Shown here one piece after another: positions 47,799 through 56,670 of a stretch of 64,000 nt of DNA (position 1 is its first letter; each line of letters starts with the position of its first letter). The notes under the pieces are model-generated. The model searched no databases and was not told the DNA's origin. It worked only from the letters and a program-made list of their open reading frames with translations. Made by a program: the position numbers and the translations under genes. The DNA comes from Coprobacter secundus (GTDB taxonomy: Bacteria > Bacteroidota > Bacteroidia > Bacteroidales > Coprobacteraceae), in contig JTDA01000016.1 in the NCBI GenBank assembly GCA_000803105.1, forward strand, positions 1 through 64,000. The letters run 5' to 3'.

Positions 47799-48995
47799 TT
47801 ATAATGAATGTGTTATATGTCTTCTTATACGTTCAAGAGCCAATTCCAACATGTCTTCTTTAGCACACAGCGAGATACGTATATATCGTTCCCCTTGGCT
47901 TCCGAAAATTATTCCTGGTGTTATAAAAACATGAGCATCATATAGGACCCTGTCGGCTAATGTAACAGCATCTTTTTCTTGTTCGGGAATACGAGCCCAT
48001 AAAAACATTCCTACTTGTGACGACTCATAAGTACAATCCAGTTCTTTTGCAATTTTCTCTGCAATTTTCCTGCGTTTACGATAAAGCTCTACATTCATTT
48101 CCCGATGCCATTCTTCATCTGTTCCCAGAGCAGTAACAGCAGCAGTCTGCAATGGACGGAACATTCCAGAGTCTATATTACTTTTTACCCTAAGAATCCA
48201 TTCCACAAATTGAGCATTAGTAGCCAACATTCCGATACGCCATCCGGGCATGTTGTGGGACTTACTCATAGAATTCATTTCAATACAGATATCTTTTGCT
48301 CCGGGAATGCTGAGAATACTTAATCTTTCATTATTAAGGATAAAACTGTATGGGTTATCATTAACAATAATGATTCTATGCTTTTTGCCAAAATCTACTA
48401 ATTTTTGAAAAAGTTCCCGTGTTGCCGGAGTTCCGGTAGGCATATTCGGATAATTAACCCACATTAATTTTACTCCCGATAAATCTTGTTTCTCTAACTC
48501 ATGAAAATCCGGCATCCATCCGTTTTCAGGTGTCAACTTGTATTCAATCAAACGAGCCTCTGCCAAACGACTCACCGAATGATAAGTCGGATAACCCGGA
48601 TTAGGTACCAAAACAGCATCTCCTGGATTGAGAAAAGCTAACGAAATATGTAATATGCCTTCCTTTGAACCTATTAAAGGCTGAATTTCTTTCTGTGGAT
48701 CTAACTCTACATGAAACCACTTGTTATACCAATTAGAAAAAGCTTTTCTTAATTCCGGTATTCCAACATACGGTTGATATCCATGAGTATCCGGACGTAG
48801 ACTGTCTTTACATAAGGTTTCTATTGTTTTAGGATGAGGGGGTTGATCTGGACTTCCTATCCCCAAGCTAATAACCTGCTTTCCTTGAGCATTCATTTCC
48901 GCAATTTCGCGGAGTTTTTTCGAAAAGTAATATTCACTGATACTATTTACCCGATTTGCGGGTATAATATTAAAGGGGTTGGTTGAATTCTGCAT
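47799..48995 (-). CDS. Class I/II PLP aminotransferase (aromatic branch)
   Basis: 398 residues from ATG 48995; a TTG at 49004 is also in frame. The fold-type I signature includes LGIGSPDQPPHPKTIETL, NPGYPTYHSVSRLAEARLIEY, NDNPYSFI and the PLP lysine in SMSKSHNMPGWRIGM. Between pheA and the DAHP synthase gene it probably transaminates phenylpyruvate and 4-hydroxyphenylpyruvate. The start overlaps the end of pheA by 26 bases. Confidence 0.92.
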   Translation of the reverse strand: MQNSTNPFNIIPANRVNSISEYYFSKKLREIAEMNAQGKQVISLGIGSPDQPPHPKTIETLCKDSLRPDTHGYQPYVGIPELRKAFSNWYNKWFHVELDPQKEIQPLIGSKEGILHISLAFLNPGDAVLVPNPGYPTYHSVSRLAEARLIEYKLTPENGWMPDFHELEKQDLSGVKLMWVNYPNMPTGTPATRELFQKLVDFGKKHRIIIVNDNPYSFILNNERLSILSIPGAKDICIEMNSMSKSHNMPGWRIGMLATNAQFVEWILRVKSNIDSGMFRPLQTAAVTALGTDEEWHREMNVELYRKRRKIAEKIAKELDCTYESSQVGMFLWARIPEQEKDAVTLADRVLYDAHVFITPGIIFGSQGERYIRISLCAKEDMLELALERIRRHITHSL

Positions 48996-49812
48996 ATTCT
49001 CCAAGAATTTTAAAATCTTTTGTTAATGGCTTTATTGCGTCAAGAGCTTGTCTATACCGAATATAATTATCGAATGTCACGTCAACATAAAAACGATATT
49101 CCCATTCTCGACCAATAATTGGTAATGATTGTATTTTTGTCAAATTGACATCGTAAAAAGAAAGGATAGTAAGTACTTTTGATAGGCTTCCTTGTGTATG
49201 CGGCAAACTAAATACTAACGATGATTTATTTATTTTTGATTCATCAATAAGTTCATCTTTCTTCCAACTGTCAGCCAAAACCAAAAAACGGGTAAAATTG
49301 CGCTTATTCGTTTCTATTCCTTCAGCTAATGTATCTAATCCATACAATTCTGCCGCTAATGAACCACAAATTGCAGCATGTCCTTTTAATTTACGCTGAG
49401 CTATCTCCAATGCGCTGCCTGCAGTATCTCCTTTTTCTACTATTTTAATAGACGGATATGAATGAAGAAAATCCGAACATTGCATCAACGCTATTGGGTG
49501 AGAATTTATTTCCGTTATATTTTCTATTGTTTCTCCCGGAAGTGCAGCTAAAACATGCGAAATTCTGAGTTTATACTCACCAACGACACAAAGTTCACTT
49601 TGTCTAAGTAGTTCATGATTTTGTAAAAGAGAACCCGCAATTGTATTTTCTATCGCCATAATCCCCAGCAGAGATGTGTCTTTACTCATATGTGTAAATA
49701 ACTCATCAAAAGTCTGGCATGGGTCTATCTCAATATCTTCATCCCTGAAAAAACGTCGTGCGGCCATTTCATGATAACAGCCCGAAATACCTTGAATCGC
49801 AACTTTTTTCAT
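48970..49812 (-). CDS. pheA: Prephenate dehydratase
   Basis: 280 residues from ATG 49812 (a GTG directly before it is less likely). The catalytic domain spans about 1-175 (GISGCYHEMAARRFF, MAIENTIAGSLLQNHELL, GDTAGSALEIAQRKLKGHAAICGSLAAELYGL, NFTRFLVL). The C-terminal ACT domain has SSLVFSLPHTQGSLSKVLTILSFYDVNLTKIQSLPI with the Phe-sensing region. It makes phenylpyruvate and is presumably feedback-inhibited by Phe. First structural gene of the operon, preceded by two attenuators. Confidence 0.94.
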   Translation of the reverse strand: MKKVAIQGISGCYHEMAARRFFRDEDIEIDPCQTFDELFTHMSKDTSLLGIMAIENTIAGSLLQNHELLRQSELCVVGEYKLRISHVLAALPGETIENITEINSHPIALMQCSDFLHSYPSIKIVEKGDTAGSALEIAQRKLKGHAAICGSLAAELYGLDTLAEGIETNKRNFTRFLVLADSWKKDELIDESKINKSSLVFSLPHTQGSLSKVLTILSFYDVNLTKIQSLPIIGREWEYRFYVDVTFDNYIRYRQALDAIKPLTKDFKILGEYAEFNQPL

Positions 49813-49833
49813 CACAATTTATTTTTTGTATTT

Positions 49834-49869
49834 AAAAAATCCCACCTTTTTTTGAAAAAGGCGGGATAT
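49834..49869 (-). terminator. Attenuator terminator 2 of the pheA operon
   Basis: On the minus strand the arm ATCCCGCCTTTTT (49867-49855) pairs with AAAAGGTGGGAT (ending at 49839), then five T. The upstream arm AAGGTGGGATAT (49912-49901), inside leader peptide 2, can instead pair with ATATCCCGCCTT (49869-49858): 12 bp with one G-U. Confidence 0.88.
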
Positions 49870-49878
49870 GATTTTTAT

Positions 49879-49968
49879 TCATTTACCATATACGTTATCT
49901 ATATCCCACCTTATGATTTTCATAAAGTAATAAAAATAAAAAACAAAAAAATAAGTATAGGTTAACAT
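49879..49968 (-). CDS. Leader peptide 2 of the pheA operon (Phe/Tyr-rich)
   Basis: A 29-codon frame from ATG 49968 to TGA 49881-49879. Residues 4-15 read YTYFFVFYFYYF, ten Phe/Tyr of twelve. Ribosomes stalling in this run leave the antiterminator arm (codons 19-23) free. Ribosomes that reach the stop cover it, so terminator 2 forms. This is classic amino-acid attenuation logic, read directly from the sequence. Confidence 0.85.
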   Translation of the reverse strand: MLTYTYFFVFYFYYFMKIIRWDIDNVYGK

Positions 49969-49992
49969 CAGCTTTTATCTTAAATTGTTATC

Positions 49993-50025
49993 AAAAAAAA
50001 ATCCCGTCTTATGACGGGATTTTAT
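49993..50025 (-). terminator. Attenuator terminator 1 of the pheA operon
   Basis: On the minus strand ATCCCGTC (50020-50013) / GACGGGAT (50008-50001) with loop ATAA and eight T. The alternative antiterminator pairs ACGGGATTTTAT (50072-50061) with ATAAAATCCCGT (50025-50014), a perfect 12 bp. Confidence 0.92.
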
Positions 50026-50073
50026 ATTTGTTATTGTATTTGTTTTTATTTTTTGTATGCATAAAATCCCGTT

Positions 50074-50133
50074 TCACTTCTTGCTAAAGTAAAAGTAAAA
50101 AAAGAAATAATATGCGTAATTAAAATTCTTCAT
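50074..50133 (-). CDS. Leader peptide 1 of the pheA operon (Phe/Tyr-rich)
   Basis: A 19-residue frame, MKNFNYAYYFFFYFYFSKK, from ATG 50133 to TGA 50076-50074; 11 of 19 residues are Phe or Tyr. The antiterminator arm begins one base after the stop, so a ribosome finishing the peptide would mask it and allow terminator 1. A stalled ribosome upstream would leave it free. Confidence 0.88.
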   Translation of the reverse strand: MKNFNYAYYFFFYFYFSKK

Positions 50134-50165
50134 CTCAACATCAACATTATTTTGTTTTGATGTTG

Positions 50166-50195
50166 CAAATGTAATGAATAGTTTTTTTTCTCAAA
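50166..50195 (-). promoter_or_regulatory. Promoter of the pheA operon
   Basis: On the minus strand TTTG (50195-50192), an 18-base spacer, then TACATTTG (50173-50166), close to the Bacteroidota consensus. The predicted start near 50157 gives a leader of about 345 bases carrying both attenuators. Confidence 0.8.
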
Positions 50196-50322
50196 ACAAA
50201 TTGCTATTTTTTTTTGAAAAAAAGTACACATATAAAATTTGAAGGTGATATTAAAAGAAAAGTAACATTTTTCTATAATTATCATTTTTTTTCTATCTTT
50301 GACTCATAAAAGGAGGAATATT

Positions 50323-50781
50323 ATGGAAGCTGATAAGAAGGAGCTCTATGACGATATAATTGAAGCATTCATTTCTGCAATAAAGAAAGCAAATGCCGAT
50401 AATTCATATTCATTGTCAGATATGTATGTTTGTTTTAAGTATGATGATCTTTCTTTGTCTATATATGACGATATGGAAAGGTTGCTATTACAAACGACAA
50501 TAGATGCTTGGGAACCTTTAAAAAGTGAATCGGTCGACTTCAATGAAGTTGTAATTTCAACTCTGAAAGATGTTCTTAATAGTGATATTATGAAAAAAGA
50601 GTTCGATACTGTCAATTTTGTTGGGCCTTTTTCTGTCATATTAATCGATGAAGAATATGAACAGATTTGTGAACTTATTACAATAGATAAAGATAACATT
50701 TTCCTCGAAGATGATTTTTTCAGTAAAATAGACAAAGAATTGGATGATTTTTTTGAAAAATTAATGTCTGATGTGAAATAA
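50323..50781 (+). CDS. Acidic hypothetical protein
   Basis: 152 residues from ATG 50323. A perfect AGGAGG six bases before the start decides it over an upstream in-frame start at 50299; such a strong Shine-Dalgarno is unusual for Bacteroidota. The protein is very acidic (DKKELYDDIIEAFISAIKKANAD, ending KELDDFFEKLMSDVK), soluble, with no recognised domain. TATCTTTG at 50294-50301 is a likely -7 box. It is divergent from the pheA operon. Confidence 0.7.
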   Translation: MEADKKELYDDIIEAFISAIKKANADNSYSLSDMYVCFKYDDLSLSIYDDMERLLLQTTIDAWEPLKSESVDFNEVVISTLKDVLNSDIMKKEFDTVNFVGPFSVILIDEEYEQICELITIDKDNIFLEDDFFSKIDKELDDFFEKLMSDVK

Positions 50782-50992
50782 TAAGTCTCAGTCGCAAAAC
50801 ATATTTTTTCTATAATTAATTGGAAGACCTTTATACATTTTGTGATAGGTTACTTAAAATGATAGAAGATTATTAGAAATAATTATTTTTTCAAATAAAG
50901 ATTGGGCGAATCTCATTTTCGGACAACCATAATTTTTTATATAATTCTTAAACAAATCGTATAAAACATCTGTTTTTATAATAAAAATTTGC

Positions 50993-51949
50993 ATGATATT
51001 ATTAACAGATGTTTCTGATTATTTAGGTAAAACTATTTTATCCAGACTACAATCAAGTGGACAATGGGAAAAAATAAGGGTAATAGTACCACCTGAAAAA
51101 AATTTCCATATAGAAAAATACGATAAAATCGAATATGTCGCAGGTAGACTAAATGACCATCCTTTCTTAGACAAGGCGCTAAAAGATATCGATACTCTGA
51201 TACTTAATACCTCCAATATTTTATATGATTATCGAGCGTTGTTCAAAGCTTTAATTAGTGCAGCTAAAGGGAATAGGATAAATCATTTGATATATATCAG
51301 TTCTGTATTAGCCGAAGATTTGTCTGACACAATAGCTCATGAATGTCACGAAACAGAGTTGTATATATATCAATCTGGAATACCTTATACTATACTTCGT
51401 ATAAATATACTAATGGAACAACTTCCGTTTTTTATAGGCAACCCTTATGAAAATGAAAAAATATATTATCCTGGAGGAAATGGAAAAATAAATTTTATTT
51501 CTTCAGTTGATGTCTCAGAAGTTATTTTTCATATTTTAAATAATAAGACTTCTAAAAATAAAATATATGTACTTTCTCACGAAAACGGATATACATTTTA
51601 CGATATTGCTTCAAAGTTGTCACAAATAAAACGAAAAAATATTTTTTATGAAGATATTGATCCTCACATATACGAAGAAGCGTTATCTCAGACATTCCTT
51701 TCCGTTGATTCTGTCAATCGACTATGTAATATAGCAAGGAGTATAAAACAAAATAAATTCAATATATCAGACTACACTTTGCAACAAATATTAATATCCC
51801 AAGTGAATGATAAAAAAAATATTGCTCAAAACATTAAAGAGTGGTTTTTCTGCAAGGAAAATAAACCTTTATTATTAAAGTATTCTATTAAAAATTTACC
51901 GGATTTTTTATCAGAAACCGAGTGGAATAAAGTATATACGCTTTTTTAA
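50993..51949 (+). CDS. NmrA-like NAD(P)-binding protein
   Basis: A 318-residue atypical short-chain dehydrogenase: N-terminal MILLTDVSDYLGKTILSRL in place of the usual GATGxxG, then KIEYVAGRLNDHPFLDKALKDIDTLIL, HLIYISSV and HECHETELYIYQSGIPYTILRINILMEQ. The glycine-rich loop is degenerate (one Gly), so cofactor binding may be weak or altered. This group senses NADP or reduces quinones and similar compounds. The next gene encodes a flavodoxin-like reductase, so the two may act together. Confidence 0.75.
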   Translation: MILLTDVSDYLGKTILSRLQSSGQWEKIRVIVPPEKNFHIEKYDKIEYVAGRLNDHPFLDKALKDIDTLILNTSNILYDYRALFKALISAAKGNRINHLIYISSVLAEDLSDTIAHECHETELYIYQSGIPYTILRINILMEQLPFFIGNPYENEKIYYPGGNGKINFISSVDVSEVIFHILNNKTSKNKIYVLSHENGYTFYDIASKLSQIKRKNIFYEDIDPHIYEEALSQTFLSVDSVNRLCNIARSIKQNKFNISDYTLQQILISQVNDKKNIAQNIKEWFFCKENKPLLLKYSIKNLPDFLSETEWNKVYTLF

Positions 51950-52000
51950 ATTTTTTTCACTCAACAATAACTATCTTTGAATTTACGAAATAAATATACA

Positions 52001-52516
52001 ATGGAAAAGTTTAAAGTTATAATCTTGTTAGCTCATCCGAATATTCAGGACTCTCAGGCTAATAAAGCTCTTATTGAAAACATAAAAGAATACCCCTATG
52101 TTGGAATTATCAATTTATACGATAATCCTTATGATGTAGAAATGCAAATAAATATGATAAGCAATTCCAAAGCTGTCATATTTCAATTTCCTCTATATTG
52201 GGCCAGTGCACCATCAGAACTAAAAAAATGGATAGACGACGTTTTTACACCTATCTCAAAAACAAATATAGTAAAGGATAAGCCTTTGCAAATTATAACA
52301 ACAACAGCGTCGGAATATGAAGCATATCGTTCTGGTGGCAGAAATAAGTTTACATTGGACGAGTTACTCCGGCCATATGAAATGTTAGCAAATCATTCAG
52401 GAATGAAATGGTGTACTCCAATGGCAGTATATGGAATAAATACACCATCAGTAGCTATCAATATAGAAAAAGGGAAAAAAGAATACCGTAATATTATAGA
52501 ACAACTTATTAAATAG
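52001..52516 (+). CDS. Flavodoxin-like NAD(P)H quinone oxidoreductase
   Basis: 171 residues from ATG 52001. The pattern is that of the KefF/MdaB/YwrO family: VIILLAHPNIQDSQANKALIENI, then the flavin-binding VIFQFPLYWASAPSELKKWIDDVF and LQIITTTASEYEAYRSGGRNKFTLDELLRPYEMLANHSGMKW. It reduces quinones by two electrons with FMN/FAD. TATCTTTG at 51972-51979 is a probable -7 box. Confidence 0.88.
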   Translation: MEKFKVIILLAHPNIQDSQANKALIENIKEYPYVGIINLYDNPYDVEMQINMISNSKAVIFQFPLYWASAPSELKKWIDDVFTPISKTNIVKDKPLQIITTTASEYEAYRSGGRNKFTLDELLRPYEMLANHSGMKWCTPMAVYGINTPSVAINIEKGKKEYRNIIEQLIK

Positions 52517-52521
52517 ATATT

Positions 52522-53280
52522 ATGAAACAATTTATTAGTATTTTTATTTTATTCGCCATATTATTCTCCAGTTGCAAATCGGTGCAAACACCCTCTATTA
52601 CAGGAGAATGGGAAGTAACGACATTTATTTTCAATAATGATACCCTAAAGTTACCCTCTTCTCCAGCAACAATCCTATTGACTGATACAGGAACTATTTA
52701 CGGTTCTGGTAGTTGTAATCGATATTTTGGGACTTATACTTTCAAAGGAAAAAATAAAATAGATATTGTACCCACAGGACGTACGCAAATGTTTTGTCCT
52801 GAAATACTATTTGAAGATACCTATATTAAGGCGCTTGAAGATATCGACAACTATTCTATACAAGACAGTGTCTTAGTACTTTCAAATAAAAACAAAGATA
52901 TAATTTTAAAGCTATCGCATTTTCAGGATAAAATCATTGGCGTATCCAACGACAGTCATGGGTGTAATGCTGCAGCTGGATATACATGGTCTGAAATACG
53001 AAACAAATGTATCCGGGTTTTTGAAGATGGAATTAGAGTAAATCCTGTAAATGATCCACGAGCTACGACATCGGCTTTTATCATTTTCTCAATAGATTCT
53101 TTGAAAGCGGAGATATTCTTACCTGATCAAGAAGAGCATCCCATATTGAGCAGAAGAATTCTTCCCAATGGAAAATATGCATGGAACATGGAAGACGATG
53201 ATACATACAATATCAGGTTTACAGAAAATCAATGGATAATTGAAAAAAGAGGGAAGATTCTATATTCAACAAAAAGATAA
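52522..53280 (+). CDS. META-domain lipoprotein
   Basis: 252 residues. Lipoprotein signal FISIFILFAILFSSC, with Cys at about 18. Residues about 27-130 form a META/HslJ-like domain (TGEWEVTTFIFNNDT, GSGSCNRYFGTYTFKGKNKIDIVPTGRTQMFCPE). The second half is a different domain with HGCNAAAGYTWSEIRNKCIRVFEDGIRVNPV, also seen alone in Bacteroidota lipoproteins as I recall. It is surface- or periplasm-facing; the function is unknown. It follows the reductase gene by five bases. Confidence 0.82.
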   Translation: MKQFISIFILFAILFSSCKSVQTPSITGEWEVTTFIFNNDTLKLPSSPATILLTDTGTIYGSGSCNRYFGTYTFKGKNKIDIVPTGRTQMFCPEILFEDTYIKALEDIDNYSIQDSVLVLSNKNKDIILKLSHFQDKIIGVSNDSHGCNAAAGYTWSEIRNKCIRVFEDGIRVNPVNDPRATTSAFIIFSIDSLKAEIFLPDQEEHPILSRRILPNGKYAWNMEDDDTYNIRFTENQWIIEKRGKILYSTKR

Positions 53281-53407
53281 AACATAATCGATATTGTGAT
53301 GAAACGTGTTGGTAAAATTTCAATTATTTTTATTGATACTTTTTTATTATATTTCATAATAACGAAATGAAAATTGTATCTTTACAAAATAAAAATTGAG
53401 TATAAAT

Positions 53408-54202
53408 ATGGTACAAATTGGTAAATATAATACATTAGAAGTCTTAAGGGAAGTTGATTTTGGAATATACTTGAAAGGCGACAATGATGAGGAAATATTG
53501 CTTCCATCTCGTTATGTTCCTCATAACTGTCGGCTGGGAGATAAAATCAATGTATTTGTTTATCTTGATTCTGAAGATAGAATTATTGCTACAACAGAAC
53601 ATCCGTATGCCCAAGTCGGGGAATTTGCTTACTTGCAAGTAAAATCGACCAATCGAGTAGGGGCATTTCTCGATTGGGGGTTGATGAAGGATATCCTTGT
53701 CCCTTTTCGTGAACAAAAAATGACAATGAAGGAAGGATATAGTTACATAGTGTATTTATATGTCGATAACGAATCGCAACGCATTGCAGCGTCGGCCAAA
53801 CTTGACAAATATCTTGATAACGTTCCTATAAACTATATCCCTAACCAAGAAGTCGATATATTAGTAGTACAAAGGACAGACTTAGGCTATAAGGTAATTA
53901 TCGATAACCTTCATTGGGGAATGGTGTACCACAACGAAATTTTTACAAATATCGAAAGAGGAGACAAACTCAAAGGATATATAAAGCAGATAAGAAATGA
54001 TGAAAAAATAGATGTATCTCTACAACCCTTTGGTTACGAAAAAATAGATGCTTTATCTCAGCAAATTCTCGACGTGCTTAAAGATAATGACAATTATTTG
54101 CCTTTATCTGACAAATCTCCGGCAGAAACTATCTATAATTATTTTTCTTGTAGCAAAAAAATTTTAAAAAAGCAATTGGAGCTTTATATAGGAAACACCT
54201 GA
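53408..54202 (+). CDS. CvfB-like S1 RNA-binding protein
   Basis: 264 residues from ATG 53408. Repeated S1-type OB folds: IGKYNTLEVLREVDFGIYLKGDNDEEILLPSRYVP, then VGEFAYLQVKSTNRVGAFLDWGLMKDILVPFREQ, then a third, and a C-terminal winged helix (LPLSDKSPAETIYNYFSCSKKILKKQLELYI). This is the YitL/CvfB architecture, RNA-binding regulators. TATCTTTA at about 53378 is a near-consensus -7 box. Confidence 0.9.
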   Translation: MVQIGKYNTLEVLREVDFGIYLKGDNDEEILLPSRYVPHNCRLGDKINVFVYLDSEDRIIATTEHPYAQVGEFAYLQVKSTNRVGAFLDWGLMKDILVPFREQKMTMKEGYSYIVYLYVDNESQRIAASAKLDKYLDNVPINYIPNQEVDILVVQRTDLGYKVIIDNLHWGMVYHNEIFTNIERGDKLKGYIKQIRNDEKIDVSLQPFGYEKIDALSQQILDVLKDNDNYLPLSDKSPAETIYNYFSCSKKILKKQLELYIGNT

Positions 54203-54367
54203 TTCTTATTTTGAATAATGGCATTAAAGCCATACAGTAGTTAAAATTCACAATACTCTTTTTTAATATAGAACTTTTTTTCAGTCTTATTGTTCTAATC
54301 TGTGTGAAGTTAGTCAACGTGATTGTTAATAACTATCAGTAAAGAAGGACATTAAATTTAAAAAGTT

Positions 54368-55429
54368 ATGAAACGAGTATTGTTTACAATGGGAATGCTT
54401 TTACTGGGAAGCGTAGTTCTATTTGCGCAGAAACCTAATAAAATGGAAGTTAGGAATCTGCAAAGTTTTTTACAACAAAAATCGGCCAAAGGTGATACAA
54501 ATGCTGACAGACTCGAAATTTCCAGCATAAATTCACCTATGACCTGGAAAGGAGTAGTCTGGAATAACGGACAAGTACAAGAAATCAATTGGAAAGATAA
54601 AGACCTGGCTGGAGAATTAAACGTAAAAGGCTTTACAGCACTACAAAAATTAGATTGTTCCCGAAACAAAATATCAGCAATCAATGTGACAGGTTGTTCT
54701 TCCTTGAATACACTGAATATAAGCCGTAACGTCATTTCTAATTTGGATCTTACTGGCTGCTCTGCTTTGGTCAAGTTAGATTGCTACAAAAATCGATTGA
54801 CAAACTTAGACCTTTCTGCACCTACTTCTATCAAAAATTTAAATTGTTCAAACAATCTTTTTGTCGAACTAAATGTTTCTGCTGCACCGACATTACAAAC
54901 TCTTAATGTACAAGGATGTCACTTGGAGGTATTGAAAGTGGATAGTTGTGAAAATCTAAAAAATTTATACTGCGGTTATAATAAACTGACCAATCTCAAT
55001 CTCTGGGGGACTGTCAACTTACAAAATTTAAATATGGATAATAATAACATAAAAACGATGATTATATCCAAATTACCTTCGTTATTATCCTTATTCTGCA
55101 GTGATAACAATATGACAACTCTTGGCGTATTGAATTGTGACGCATTGATGGACTTAGTTTGTTCATATAACAATCTGACTTCTCTTGATCTTAGTGGAAC
55201 AGATAAACTTACATTTGTTGATTGTTCTTATAATGACTTGACAAATCTTGATTTGAGTAACCGAACCTTATTACAGAGAGTTCTCTGCAATCAGAATCAA
55301 TTAAATTTATTGGATGTATCTTTCTGTCCAAACTTAGTATACATTAATTGTCGGTACAATCAGATAACAGATTTGAGGACAATCGGAGATAACAATCTTC
55401 GTATGATTGCTTGTCAATGGAATTATTAG
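54368..55429 (+). CDS. Secreted leucine-rich repeat protein
   Basis: 353 residues: signal peptide (VLFTMGMLLLGSVVLFA, cleaved before QKPNKM), a short N-terminal domain (to about 90), then about twelve 20-22-residue repeats of the form LxxLDCSxNxLTxLDLSGC. It resembles internalin/BspA-type LRR proteins but has no visible sorting signal; the last residues (NNLRMIACQWNY) end in the repeat itself. It is probably periplasmic or surface exposed. Ends at the terminator 55454-55495. Confidence 0.85.
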   Translation: MKRVLFTMGMLLLGSVVLFAQKPNKMEVRNLQSFLQQKSAKGDTNADRLEISSINSPMTWKGVVWNNGQVQEINWKDKDLAGELNVKGFTALQKLDCSRNKISAINVTGCSSLNTLNISRNVISNLDLTGCSALVKLDCYKNRLTNLDLSAPTSIKNLNCSNNLFVELNVSAAPTLQTLNVQGCHLEVLKVDSCENLKNLYCGYNKLTNLNLWGTVNLQNLNMDNNNIKTMIISKLPSLLSLFCSDNNMTTLGVLNCDALMDLVCSYNNLTSLDLSGTDKLTFVDCSYNDLTNLDLSNRTLLQRVLCNQNQLNLLDVSFCPNLVYINCRYNQITDLRTIGDNNLRMIACQWNY

Positions 55430-55453
55430 AATTAAATACATCGATAAATAAAA

Positions 55454-55495
55454 ATATCGCTTACTATTTTTTGTGAATAGTAAGCGATATTTTTT
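55454..55495 (+). terminator. Terminator of the LRR gene
   Basis: A perfect 15-bp stem (55454-55468 with 55476-55490; core CGCTTACTATT / AATAGTAAGCG), 7-base loop, then TTTTT. Confidence 0.93.
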
Positions 55496-55560
55496 AACTT
55501 GGCAGGTAAAAAGAAAAATAAATTTGTAAGTTTGTATATGTAACTAATATTGGCAATCGT

Positions 55561-56562
55561 ATGAAATTATTATTGAATATATTGTGTCTTTTGGGGCTAA
55601 TGTTAACATCATGTACTACAATTGAAAGTTTGTCTTTCGACATCATACAACCTGCAAAAATCACATTTCCTGTCTATGCTCGTTCTATAACGACTGTATC
55701 GAGAAAAATGTCTGAAAAAGAGTTTAGCGGGACTTATATTAATGGATACGAAAAATTACAAAAGTTATCAATAAAGACAAGAAAGAATTTAGGAGCTACC
55801 ATAGAACGTAGTATTATAAATACCTTAAATGAAACTCAGTATTTCTCACGTATCGAATCATACGGTGAAATAGATGCGGAGGTTCTAAATGATAAAATTA
55901 TACAAGGGATAAAAGATAGTACTTCAACATCGTCAATACTCTTTTTAAAATCATTTTCAATAGAACCTACATTAATTGATTTTATATATGGGTCGTCATC
56001 TGAATATTATACTTCTACTTTTAGGATAAAAATTAAAGCAGTTTTTGATATATATTTGGGAAATGACATCCAATCCAAAACAATCGCATTTACAGACTCC
56101 ATCAAATGGGATTCATACAGTACCAATAAAGAAGACTTACATCAATTTATTCCGGACATAGATGAATGCTTAAAAGAGGCTGCCGAATATATAGGAAACA
56201 AAGTTGTACAACAATTATTACCAAGTAATAAAAATGTCAAGCGTTTTTACTTTAACACTTCATCTCCTATTATGAAGGATGCAGATCGTTATTGGAAAAG
56301 TGGAAACTATGACTATGCATCGTATTTGTGGGAATATATGTACGAAACCAGTAAAAAAAATTACTTTAAGGCTATGGCTGCCGCAAATCTTGCATTATAT
56401 AATGAATTGAAGGACAACTATACACAGGCTGAAATATGGGCTAAAATGTCAATAGATTTATTCAAAGACAATTCAGAGGAACAAAAAATGATGGAAAACT
56501 ATTTAAAAGAATTGAAGAAAAGAATAGAAGACGATCAAATATTGCGTTTCCAGTTAATCTAA
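55561..56562 (+). CDS. Lipoprotein with a C-terminal TPR-like part (DUF6340-like)
   Basis: 333 residues. Lipoprotein signal LLLNILCLLGLMLTSC. An alpha/beta N-terminal domain (IQPAKITFPVYARSITTVSRKM, then LGATIERSIINTLNETQYFSRIE) is followed by helical hairpins (DADRYWKSGNYDYASYLWEYMYETSKKNYFKAMAAANLALYNELKDNYTQAEIWAKMSIDLFKD) typical of TPR. The layout fits DUF6340, a Bacteroidales family of unknown function; the assignment is from memory. TAAATTTG at 55519-55526 is a possible -7 box. Confidence 0.72.
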   Translation: MKLLLNILCLLGLMLTSCTTIESLSFDIIQPAKITFPVYARSITTVSRKMSEKEFSGTYINGYEKLQKLSIKTRKNLGATIERSIINTLNETQYFSRIESYGEIDAEVLNDKIIQGIKDSTSTSSILFLKSFSIEPTLIDFIYGSSSEYYTSTFRIKIKAVFDIYLGNDIQSKTIAFTDSIKWDSYSTNKEDLHQFIPDIDECLKEAAEYIGNKVVQQLLPSNKNVKRFYFNTSSPIMKDADRYWKSGNYDYASYLWEYMYETSKKNYFKAMAAANLALYNELKDNYTQAEIWAKMSIDLFKDNSEEQKMMENYLKELKKRIEDDQILRFQLI

Positions 56563-56670
56563 ATTTGTTAGATTGAATAAGGTATAAGAATATAATCGAA
56601 TCACAATTATTTCTATTTTCAATTATAAAAACGTATATAGGTTTGTACCTTTGTATGGGTTATAAATTTT

